In this document: positions 34,401-43,800 of the stretch, one piece after another
How the letters are laid out: each line of letters opens with the position of its first letter
Numbering within the stretch: the stretch's first letter is position 1
Origin: Luscinia megarhynchos
Lineage: Eukaryota > Chordata > Aves > Passeriformes > Turdidae
Assembly (NCBI GenBank): GCA_034336665.1
Contig: CM067566.1
Span: 27,000,330-27,064,329 of the forward strand
Direction: 5' to 3'
Length of the DNA stretch: 64,000 nucleotides
The notes under the pieces: generated by a model
Told to the model about the DNA's origin: nothing
The model's database searches: none
The model's input: the letters and a program-made list of their open reading frames with translations, nothing else
Made by a program: the position numbers and the translations under genes

Positions 34401-37400
34401 GAAACAATTCAGATTATAGCACAGATTATAAAACTACCAGGTGGGAGGGACACTGTGATGCTTCCAGAGACTGTGTCTGCCTGGTCATTGACAGTTATCA
34501 AACACAACTCTCCACTGAGGCAAGACAATCTCTTCTCAGAATGACATCTCAACACTTTCTTCAAACATCCTCCCAAAGCAACTGTTCAGAATATCTGGAA
34601 AATTAGATATTTCACCTCTTTGTTGGTGCCAGGATAGGAGTCATACAGGAAGTCATACTAGAAGAAAACACAGCTGAACTCTGTGCAAGAGAAATACTGG
34701 ATGGTGAGGTGGGACTGTAGCAAGGATGGGCACAGAAGAAATGGGAGGGTACCACATGGCAGGTGATGCTTACCTCTTTCAGCAGCTGCAAATCCTCATC
34801 TGATACAAGTGCTTGGGATGGCATTGGTGCACCTGGAAGCACAGACTGTGTTTAGCAATGCTGTACAGCAAAGGTCATTTGTGTAAGTGTCCCGTGTCAG
34901 ACATACCCAGCACAACTGTTAACTGCAAAGTCCGAGATCTGCTTGGTCCAAGGAAGTTTGTGACCCTGAGTGCTGTGTGCTTTGTCCAGTAGTTTTTGCC
35001 TGCTCTATTTCAGCAACACAGCAGGACACTTTTTCACGAATTCACAGCAGGTATGGACACTCACATGTCCGAGCAGTGGAAGTCTAAACATATCTAAACA
35101 GTGTGGAAGTTACTTAGGTCTCACTGAGACCTGCTCAGAAAATCACATTCCATTTCCTACAGCTTTGAGCTTTCTGAGAACTCTGCTCACCTCCAGTGCA
35201 CTCACTGTGAGTTGAGGACCTGGACCCTAATTCTTGCATTCCTGTATGCTACAGCTGCAGAACTGAGCATGCATTATGCAATGTACAATTGCATATAAAT
35301 AGTGCCCATGATGTGAATGTGTTGTTTTGAGAAGCTGATAGACAGTACACGTGTAACTGGATTTGTTTCCTCTGTCTCACATGTGTGATGTGGAAAAGCT
35401 TGTCCCTCAGTAGATTAAATGTGTTCTTAATTGCATAATGATGCAGTGAAGCTGTGCTTAACTTGGGGCAGCTCCTTTCTCTATCTCTACTCTCCCAGGC
35501 TGCAGGCATGGAAGTCACTGTCCCCAGATCCCTTCCAGCTCAGTGTCCAGGATAGCCCTCTTACCACATTGTAATTTTACCTGGCAGTGTATTTCTGATA
35601 GCAGCGTGTTGTTAGAGTCTCTATAAATCACAGAAATGGGCATCACTGAGCTGTGAGTACATCAGGCACCACGCAATGGCATCAGTGAGGGGATGTGCTG
35701 TACCTCCCATGGGAGGGAAACTGGTGCTAGACCTCCAGACCTAGCTGGAATGTCCAGTGAGCAGGGAATAATTGCCCATCATGTTGTTTTACATTTACCC
35801 CTAATAACAATTATCACAGCAGTAGTTAGTTCCAGGCATTAATGGAATGGGATGGATTTCAAAACCACATTTTTGTACTGGCACGGATTTAGAGTCACTG
35901 ATTATTATGGATGCTTGCTTTGCCCCAAAAAATTAATTAGAGGGCGATCTTAATTTCACACTATATAGAAGTGGGATTATTTTTTAAATCTCTGCATTGT
36001 TCACATAACAAGGAAACTGATTTCCAATTATTTGCTTCTTTTCAAAGAAAAATGCCAAGTAAATTAAAGGTGATACAGTTGTCTTATATTGTCTTCTGCT
36101 CATAAATTAGTGTATTCAAACTGGAGTACTACCTGGGATTAGTATCCTAGTTAAAAGAGTGGAACACTTCAAATTAGCATACCTTCCCCATCAAAGCATT
36201 ACCTGCCTATCTCTGAACACTGCTTCGGCCATTGACTGGTTCCCAAGGCTTTTCAGGGAGAGATAAAGAAATTTATTAGCATGAATTAGTAAACCTTAGG
36301 GCAATAAGCAGGAAAGCCTGAATATTATAAATTTCTTTTTTTTGGCCTGTATAATATAGCATAAATATCTGGAGAGAGATAATAATTTATTTCATCCACT
36401 CCTCACTTTCCTTTACCCTTCTCTACATATTCAGAAATTTTTATTTCATGTGCAATCCCATCTGTTTTGTGCACCTAGGACTGTGTTCCTCCAAAGACTG
36501 AGCAGTGTTCCTCCATCACCCTATCCAGAACAGGGCTACAACACCTACAGCACTTCATTCACTTACACAACAGCACACACAGTGAAGCGTTAAGGTTTCT
36601 TGTAATATACACAAAATAACCATAGGGGAAAAAAAAGAGAGAAGGCAAAGGAGAGGAGGGAGAGGAGGGAGAGAAAGAAAGAAGTATGTGCTGTTGAAGA
36701 AGAGAGTCCTGTTTAAAGGGAAGATGGAGCAGAAGATTATTCTACAAAATCAACATTGTCCACAGTACACTTGCTCTCCTGTCCTTCAATTCTGCCACCT
36801 TGAAGAAATTAAACTTCTTTCAAGGAATAGAATGCCAGATGCACAGCCTGAGACTCACTTCTTACATCTTCTCTTCTCTGTACAGCATCCCTAAACAAGC
36901 TCCTGGCAATCATCTGTGTAAACACAGAGATGAAATACCGTGTGCCACTGCTCTCCACTGCACTCCTGTTTCCTTCCCTCCCCTCTTCCACATCTTCAGA
37001 ACTTATTCTTAACATAATATTAAGTATGCTGCAATTAGATTTCTTTGGTTATTGATATAAAAAAAAAAAAAACCACAACAAAGCAGAACAAACCCTCACA
37101 AATAAAACAAATCACACAAATACAAATCACAAAAATAATACAAATCACAAATATAACACAAACAAAATAGAAATAGTCCTTGCACGGCATTTTGCAGAGT
37201 TTCTTTACAAGGTGTAAGCAGCTAATCTATGTGAGGTGGGAGAATAGAGTAGAAAAGAGAGTCTGGTTTGTTAACCAGTCCGCTAGATGTTTCACAAGAG
37301 CCCCTGCTACAAAAATAGCATCTTTAAGGATTCCTCACCTGATAAATATTGGCCAGAGAGTCATAATTTGTCCTGCAATTTTGTGACGCGTGTTGTTTCA

Positions 37401-37701
37401 CGTCTTTTAAAAATCAGAGTAAATGATGCTTAAAATAAAATCTCTTTTAACAAAAGCCCGTTCCCCAAGTCGCTGGCGTGTTTTTCCAGGACAGAGCCAC
37501 CCCAGCGGGTCGCGGGAAGAGCCCCCCAGCGCGTTCCCCGGCAGTGCGCGCAGAAGGGACGGTCTCACCTCGGCCGGCGGACGCGGCGGCAGCGAGGAGG
37601 AGGAGGAGGATGAGGAGGAGCGGCGGGGCGGGCAGCGCTCCGAGCCCGGCGCGGCGGCGCTCGGGGCTGGCGGCGGGGCGCTGCGGCTGCCGCTGTCCCA
37701 T
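25413..37701 (-). CDS. NMU: NMU, neuromedin U precursor (nine coding exons)
   Basis: Secreted neuropeptide precursor. The mature peptide activates the Gq-coupled receptors NMUR1/NMUR2 and acts in smooth-muscle contraction, feeding, stress and circadian physiology. Exons join as 37701-37569, 34832-34774, 31875-31828, 31729-31670, 31139-31110, 31000-30950, 28980-28906, 26817-26764 and 25448-25413. That is 546 nt, 181 residues plus stop, with all phases compatible and GT-AG borders throughout. Layout: signal peptide (about 1-43), N-terminal region with IDDACSAYLSTDSQPQ (65-80), KR cleavage site (109-110), the precursor-related peptide starting FLFHYSK (111), RRMKR (144-148), neuromedin U-25 (149-173), amidation/cleavage signal GRR (174-176), and tail SVDFR. 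Human NMU is 174 residues with the same order. The C-terminal core is YRPRN, not FRPRN. Confidence 0.96.
26121..26200 (-). mobile_element. Degraded CR1 3'-end fragment, minus orientation
   Basis: agaattatagaataatttaa with gacctttaagaccatcaagt and acaacc is a diverged reverse complement of a CR1 3' end. It lies in the last NMU intron. Confidence 0.72.
26764..26817 (-). CDS. NMU: NMU coding exon 8: body of neuromedin U
   Basis: Acceptor tactttttttccag, then 54 nt reading EELQGPGVIQSRGYFFYR, donor gtatatg. A single Arg before GYFFYR could allow processing to a nonapeptide. The codon before the RPRN Arg is TAC (Tyr), where mammals have Phe. Confidence 0.96.
28906..28980 (-). CDS. NMU: NMU coding exon 7: end of precursor-related peptide, RRMKR, start of NMU
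   Basis: An acceptor ending ctctcag, then 75 nt. It reads SSVLHPLLQLVPQLNE, then RRMKR, then YKVD, and ends at donor gtatgtaa. The RRMKR motif is the prohormone convertase site that frees Tyr149 as the peptide N-terminus. Confidence 0.96.
30950..31000 (-). CDS. NMU: NMU coding exon 6: start of precursor-related peptide
   Basis: Acceptor ttttttttgaacag, then 51 nt reading FLFHYSKTHDSGNSDIM, donor gtaagtgg. It matches the human peptide that begins FLFHYSKTQ. Confidence 0.96.
31110..31139 (-). CDS. NMU: NMU coding exon 5: 30-nt microexon
   Basis: Acceptor attattcccacag, then 30 nt reading GLDEKDNTKR, donor gtaagatg. The closing KR is a dibasic cleavage site. Human has EQDEKDNTKR. Confidence 0.95.
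31670..31729 (-). CDS. NMU: NMU coding exon 4
   Basis: Acceptor gttttctttgcattag, then 60 nt including LEELCFLVMGFLQKAQ, donor gtaacac. It corresponds to LEELCFMIMGMLPKPQ in human. The conserved Cys may pair with the Cys of exon 3. Confidence 0.96.
31828..31875 (-). CDS. NMU: NMU coding exon 3
   Basis: Acceptor tgtgaactcttacag, then 48 nt reading IDDACSAYLSTDSQPQ, donor gtgagtc. Human has IDDTCSSFLSIDSQPQ. Confidence 0.96.
34774..34832 (-). CDS. NMU: NMU coding exon 2
   Basis: Acceptor gtctgtgcttccag, then 59 nt, entered in phase 1 (G|GT). It reads APMPSQALVSDEDLQLLKE, donor gtaagca. The GAP start matches human RGAP, just after the signal peptide. Confidence 0.94.
36624..36684. repeat. Polypurine tract
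   Basis: Sixty-one nt of purines with one interrupting C (36646), uninterrupted over 36647-36684. It contains GGAGAGGAGGGAGAGGAGGG-type mirror symmetry, so triplex formation is possible. It lies in NMU intron 1. Confidence 0.65.
37059..37170. repeat. A-rich imperfect tandem repeat (ACAAATCACA-type)
   Basis: A poly(A) run followed by several imperfect copies of a unit containing acaaatcaca, about 400 bp downstream of the NMU first exon. Confidence 0.6.
37569..37701 (-). CDS. NMU: NMU coding exon 1: signal peptide
   Basis: ATG at 37701-37699. The product starts MGQRQPQRPA, has a basic n-region and a long hydrophobic core (PPLLLILLLLLAAAA), then SAGR, and ends with G at donor GAG|gtgaga. A leading hydrophilic stretch before the core also occurs in human NMU. 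An upstream ATG at 37741-37739 is in another frame, so this start is preferred. Confidence 0.9.
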
Positions 37702-37759
37702 GGCCGGCGGCTCTGCCTCTGCCAGCCGCTCTGCTGCCCATGGCCTCGATCCTCAACAA

Positions 37760-37769
37760 GTTTTTAAAC
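37760..37769 (-). promoter_or_regulatory. NMU: TATA-like box of NMU
   Basis: GTTTAAAAAC on the minus strand, an AT island within the CpG island. It implies transcription starting about 25-30 nt downstream, near 37735, and a 5' UTR of only about 30 nt. Confidence 0.45.
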
Positions 37770-37777
37770 GCCCCCGA

Positions 37778-37783
37778 CACGTG
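37778..37783. promoter_or_regulatory. NMU: CACGTG E-box in the NMU promoter
   Basis: Canonical E-box about 77 bp upstream of the NMU ATG and 9 bp upstream of the TATA-like box. CLOCK:BMAL1, USF and MYC family factors bind this sequence. Which one acts here cannot be told from sequence. Confidence 0.5.
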
Positions 37784-37829
37784 GCCGAGCCCCGGCGCGG
37801 CTCGGGAGCGCTGCCCGCTCGCCCCGGGG

Positions 37830-37836
37830 TGACTCA
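37830..37836. promoter_or_regulatory. NMU: AP-1 site TGACTCA
   Basis: Exact AP-1 consensus about 130 bp upstream of the NMU ATG, next to a GC box. Confidence 0.45.
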
Positions 37837-37843
37837 GCCCGCT

Positions 37844-37854
37844 CCGCCCCGCCC
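37844..37854. promoter_or_regulatory. NMU: GC boxes (Sp/KLF-type)
   Basis: CCGCCCCGCCC, two overlapping Sp1-type sites in the NMU CpG island. Confidence 0.5.
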
Positions 37855-38195
37855 GGGGCTGCTGGAGCCCGGCCGGGGCGGGGGTGCCCTGCGAGGCACT
37901 GGGGAGAGGCTCCAGCCCTTTACTAAACCCCCTCCTGAAAAACAAAACGCATGACAAATAAAAAATCCGCGCTGGAATCCCCCGGCGCCCCGCAGGAGCC
38001 GCGGTGGCTGGCGCGGCAGCGCTCACTGCTCCGGCGCTGCCCGCAGGGATGGGATGGGCAGACGCCGGCCCAGCCCGGTGTGCCGGGATGGGAGCCGTCA
38101 TTTAGAGTGGTAAATCTGACCCACGAGCTGATTTGCCCCCAGCTAGCTGAAAGTGGGAGTAAATCTCGTTGAGCTTGCATGCGGGAGAACCGAGG

Positions 38196-38259
38196 GTAGC
38201 TCTGGGGATGCGAGGCTCTGGGGATGTGGGGTTCCGGGGATTTGGGGTTCTGGGGATGG
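38196..38259. repeat. 16-bp minisatellite, four copies, G-quadruplex-prone
   Basis: Four 16-bp units of the form ggggttctggggatgg. GGGG tracts start at 38204, 38220, 38228, 38236, 38244 and 38252. The last five are spaced by exactly 4 nt. The G-rich strand is plus, about 0.5 kb upstream of the NMU start. Confidence 0.85.
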
Positions 38260-40739
38260 GCACCCCTCTGCCTTGGCACCCGACTGGTCACTGAATTTTT
38301 GGTCGCTGCAGGTCTGTGACTGCCTCCTGACTTTTCCTGTGCCCTAGTTACACGCACGGTGCCACACCACAAAGCAGAACTCAGCGACATGGTAATATTT
38401 AATGGTTAAAATCCTAACACTGTGCTTAGCAAGGTATTTTGCTTATAATACAGCTGCAGACTTTGGTCCCAGTTGATATTTATGCCTGTAGATAATGAAA
38501 CCATTATATGATAGCCAAAAGTACACAGACTCCAGATCTGTTAAGGCGCTTGGGCAGTTTGGTCCAGCCGTCCCCAGCAAGGTCTGCCTTACCAGAGTGG
38601 TACCCAGGTCTGCCATTCCTCCTGCTACCAGGTCCAACAAATGCTGATCAGCTAGTGCTGACCTGCTCCCCGCACCGAGCCCAGCAGCAACGTCTCACTT
38701 TGAGGCATGGTGCATGTCCGACTGTCTCTGCTTTCTCACCATTTGCTCCAGGAAGATCCTGGGGTGCTGCTCCAATGCTGCAGAGATGGTTTCAGGACAG
38801 GAGATCCCAGTTTAGAGTCTATCTTTATGATTTGTTTTCCCTTCTATTTCAATTCACTCATATTTTTTCGCTTGGTTGCTTTTTTTCTGTCAAAGGAAAT
38901 TAGTACATCACAGTCCAGCAATGAGACAATGTAGAGATTGTCACTTTCCAAAACAACTTGCAGTTCTTTTCTACCATTTCAGTGGGTTTTGACTGGGGGC
39001 TAAATAGTATGTGGTGGAGTAAATCTGCCTGACAAGAGCAGTGGCTTTTACTGTGAAACCAAACAAAACTTTGATTTATAGCCATAGTGTTGATGTTGCC
39101 TTCACCTTCATCAGGTGTATGTGAAACAAGATGGGCTCTGCCACCCTGGACACTTTAATAGGCCATCAAAATTGCAAAAGCTTTGCCAAAGCAGCATGCT
39201 ATAAAATCCTATTAGTAATAGAAGCATCTTCTCTATCAGACTCAGTAACAAAACTTTCCTTCCTCTGTCTGGGGACAGAGCTAATCTTCATGTCAATGGA
39301 CAGCCAGTTGACAGACCAGTACATAAATTGAAGAAGCCAGTATTTTGTACACATGACTGTATTTATATCTACCTAATTAAAAGAGTTTTTAAAAAACAGT
39401 CTTAATCGAGGGATTGCATTTATTTCTGGTTTTTCATTAATAAAAGCAGAATAAATTTATTTGAAGACATTATCATAAATGGAGAGTCATCAGTGCTGAA
39501 AGGTATCTCCCTAATCTATCTTGATTCAACTGCATGAATCAGTGTCCCAAGCTTTAGTCTAAGGAAAGATTTAATTTGTTATGCATTTTAATTATTACAG
39601 TCTTGTAATATTAAATATTTAATAGGTTGTGAACTAAAATTAATTTCAGTCTATTATGATTTAAGCACAGGATACCTGTAAATATTCTGCATCTGTTAAG
39701 TGGTGCAGAGTGTTTTGAGAATACTGAAAAAGAGATACATCTTGAATTATATTTTAGTTTCACATGAAAGGGTTCTGATTAGTCCAGAAGTTGCATTTTT
39801 GCACAGTGTGTTTTAGTACTGCAAACCGAAAAACTTCGCTGAGCCCATTTGCACAAAAACATATCAGGAGATTTTGAAGATGATGAGAAAAAAAATCCAG
39901 ATAGAACACTACTGGTCTTCCCTTTACCATTAAAAAAAAAATCTAATATTTCTCTCTTGCTTGGATTTGTATTGCTTGATAATCCTTCATCTGAAATGTG
40001 AATTTTGTTGTCAGCGGATTCCTACTAATGGGCAAAAGCAGTGGTCATTACCCATTCAATCCTATTTGTGCCACGAGTTACAGTGTCTGAATCCTAACAG
40101 GCTACACTCCTCCAGTATTTCCAACCCAGATATGAACTCTATTTGCTTTTAGACCATGCCTTTTTACTAAAAACATCAGTGTGGTTTTGCACTTCCTGAT
40201 ATATGGGTACGAGAAACTGATTTGGGCATAGTTATAATCCTCCTTGTAACATACTAGAAAAAACAATATAACTTCTAACAAAAATGTACATTTGCATTAA
40301 GCTCAGACTATATATTATACTAAGATTATATTTCTACTGAAATTGGTGCAAATTTTGACAGAGCAAATTCAACCAAGCTTGTATCTGAGTTTATAGGAAG
40401 CTTGTATGGTTTATGGCAGTCGTCTTTATTCAAGGAACTCACTGAAATTCAAGTAAGCCTTCTTGTAAACAGGAGAAAAAAATATGTCTTTCTCTATTGT
40501 ATCTGGTTTTGTTTTGTTTAATTGCTTGATGAAATTAATGTTACACTATTGCAGGAACAAAACACATCCTCATTAAACGAATAGCTTGGAGGATGTTTTG
40601 GATGCTGTAATTAGCTTCTTTGAAATATTTATGTTCCTCCTAATGTTGCTTGAATAAATGTTAATTATGGCTAGTGGAAAGGAAATCAAAGAGCTGAGTA
40701 TGTGAAGACATCATCTTCTCTGTCTCTGCAGGGCAGGGT

Positions 40740-40804
40740 CGGGAGGAACGTCACTGAACCCGCTCGCTGCACGCACACGCAGCCCGTGAAGAGGTTCATG
40801 CACG
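40740..40804. other. Isolated CpG cluster
   Basis: Eight CpGs in 65 bp within otherwise CpG-poor DNA, preceded by a plus-strand acceptor-like tcttctctgtctctgcag. The downstream plus frame is open for about 30 codons, then stops. It may be an unmethylated regulatory element or a noncoding exon. Confidence 0.3.
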
Positions 40805-43800
40805 CTGGTTTCTCTATGCCTTTAATTTAATGAAAGTTATGAGAAATCATTCCTCCTACATCTGCATTAGGAGTGCTTCTATCCATACTGCAGTTTCTCC
40901 ACCAATATATTCCAAGTTTACAGGAGAGTGCTTGAAATGGCTCACGGTGCAAGCAGGCAGATGTTTCTCACAACTTCAGATGGGCCCGTTAATAACTTGT
41001 TAATCCTTCTGTACAAAGGGCAGGTTGTGTGCATGGGTTTTGTTCTTACTTGTTTGTGTTCTAGGGAATTACATTTTGAGTAGGTGAGTCTCAAGAATGA
41101 ATTAATGGCAATTCAGATACAGTGCTCCTTCAAGGTATTCTCTCCTTTTATTACTAGTAATGAATAGAGAGTTTGCTTCAGAACAGAAAAAAGACCTGCA
41201 AAGAAAAGTCACTGAGGTCTCAGTTCAAGAATAAGCATCTCTAAATGGGGCTTTTATTACAGTGTTGACCTAACACAAAGAGATAATCAGTCAGTAGTAG
41301 TCTTCAGGGATGTCTCCCTACAAATAGAAAGCAAACAACAAAATCCAAGTCATATTGGGCATGAGAGACCCTGTATTTTCACAAAAAAAGTTCCTCTTTT
41401 ATTTTATCTAAGATGATGCCTCAGCTCTTCCATTATGAATAAGTAAAACATAAATGATCCTCTAATGAATTAGATCTTGCATGAAGTACTGGAAATGAGG
41501 ACAGAAAACCCAGCCCCTGTGCTGAGAGACACTCCACTAGGGAACAGAGATGGCACAGATTACAGCAAGTGTTCAGGGCTCTCTTCAAAAGTTACAGAAT
41601 GTTTTGCACTAAAAATTCCTTGTGTAAAGGAGAGATGACTGAACCCTTTAATGACTAAAGAAAATTTGATAATAGTAACTAAACTCAGGAAAAACAGTAT
41701 AATCTTTCCAAAGTGGTGGCTATCTGTGAATACCCAGAAGAAATGTGTAATTTTTATGGACTTGAGTTTGTTTTAGCAGCGGAACAGGTCACAGATGATA
41801 AACCTTTCTCCACCAAACTCACACCATTTTCTATATTGCCCACCAGCATTCACCATTTATTCTATACAAACATGGGACTGGAAACACAACAGATTATTGT
41901 TTTATGAACTCCTGATGATTGTCAAAATATATATATAAATTTCTTTTCAAAGAAAAGTAATAATTATTTACTATAACTACTCTTTAAGAAGTTTGGTTGC
42001 ACACATTTTTCTGAAATAGGCTGATCTTCAAGATACTCTCATCTCACTTTTCTCTCCTCAATATTGCTTTCAGAATCTACAGGTTTTATTAACTGAAAAG
42101 ACCTTAAACAAGACAATAGAGGAGGGACGGTAGATGAGTAATGACACTTAGAAAATGTCATTTTCTTTTCCACACCCCTGTGAGGTGAGTTGGTTTTACA
42201 ATGGGATCGTTTCTCTTATAATGAGAGACAAACTCATATCACAACCTCACAATGGCTTTGTGTAATTTTTTCACAATATGCACATAAATCCAGCAGAAAG
42301 GAAGGAATCCTGAAAATTTGGTTTCTAAAGTTAATATTTTTCCAAAGTTTTAAATTGTCATTGGCTTCAGTAAAAAACAAACACAATCCAGGGCTAAATT
42401 TGGTACAATATCTAAACTCTAGTAATTCACCTGAAGTTTCTTCCCAGCTTCCTAGTGAGATACAACTAATGCCAACTGCAGGAAATTTCTTTGCATGTAT
42501 GCAATATATAAGAACTTGCTTGGGAGTCTGAAGGAAAAGACCATAAGGAAATTATTTGGAAGAATGGACTAAAATCCTCTGAGTGTCTTTCAGCTTGAAT
42601 CATTCAGAGATTCTCTGCCCAAACTGTGAAGCAATAGAATCCCAGTGCCTTGTTTGTCCTGTTCATCTGCTCACTGTCTGCCTAAGACCAGAGCACTTGG
42701 CTCATGTCAGATGTACTTAATAAATTGTATTTACTAAGAGAGCAGAAAACTGAAGAATAATTAATAGATTTTTGTGATGTCAAAATAATCAGAAACAAAA
42801 CCCCAATTCTACCAATCCCTTCCTTCTCTTCCCAGCACCACAAAGCTGCTCTTACCATGGGTTAATCAGCAAGGCACCTCACCATGCAGGATATTATTTC
42901 TGTACACAGCCTGCAACTATTTTTTTTTAATACTTCCAACCACTGAATGCAGAAGAATGCCAAAACCTAGAAGAGTATTTGCCCTCAAAACTCAAGAAAT
43001 TTCTCCTTTCTTAGTTTTGGGTTTTTTGAAGTCTCTCATAAGGAGGGTTTTGTAAGGTGTCTTACCTGTCTAATCTGAGACATGATCACACATGTGAACT
43101 TTTCAACAGCTTTACAATAATAAACTGCAACTTAGGAGTTACTAAAACCTTTTATACACACCACATTCTTTATTATCTTAAAAAGGGAACAGTTTTCTGT
43201 GCAGATTGATCCAGTCTATCACTGATGGTCAGTTCAGCATCCTTCCCCACTCCTTCCAGGTTTTGTTGAAAACCCTCTCATTATAAATCTCACTGCTCCT
43301 AGTACATGATGGGTCACACAGTTACTTCCAGGAAAAATGGAAGGTGACTTTCCTTATAAAAATGCTACTTAGCAGGAAGAAGCATTTGCAAATGATGAAT
43401 AATACAGATTATTACTACTGCTATGAGTGGCAGCTTTCCCCATAACTGCAAATAAAACCCAACTGTCTGCACCACTCTTGCACTCTCCATCTCAAATGAC
43501 AGCCCAGGAGTGAGTAGGATCACTATTTCTTATTCTTATGATGGAGCTGAACCCACAAGGGCTATAAAAAGTGGAGTAACTTAATATTTTAACATATTTA
43601 ATAGGTTAAAAATTGATTAATGCCAGGAGAAAGACATGGAGGTCTTTCTAAACACACTTAGAAATTTAAGACAAGCTAGTTTTAATTGTTTTTAAGGAGG
43701 AGCATGACACTGTCATCTTCTTCAGGGAAATATCACTCTACAGCAATGAGATTTTCATTTTTAATTCTAGTTTCATATTGCTGTCTTCCCAGACAAAAAA

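Larger units (their letters stand above)
25449..37568 (-). other. NMU: NMU introns
   Basis: Eight introns of about 1.3, 2.1, 1.9, 0.1, 0.5, 0.1, 2.9 and 2.7 kb, counted from the 3' end. They are AT-rich, with a CR1 scrap in the last one. Intron 1, next to the promoter, carries a purine tract and an A-rich repeat. A 124-codon minus frame at 27036-27410 has no recognisable homology and is not called. Confidence 0.85.
37447..38110 (-). promoter_or_regulatory. NMU: CpG island at the NMU 5' end
   Basis: A sharply bounded GC- and CpG-rich block covering NMU exon 1 and about 400 bp upstream. No intact gene was found on the plus strand leaving it, though divergent transcription is possible. Large ORFs in several frames reflect composition only. 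Confidence 0.88.

Noticed and set aside
37565..38101. 178-codon minus frame and 158-codon plus frame over the NMU promoter
   Set aside because: Composition artefacts of the CpG island. The NMU signal-peptide frame starting at 37701 is the one supported by downstream exons.
38508..38903. 131-codon plus ORF just beyond the NMU CpG island, considered as a divergent gene or EXOC1L
   Set aside because: No resemblance to EXOC1L or EXOC1, no initiating context of note and no splice partner seen.
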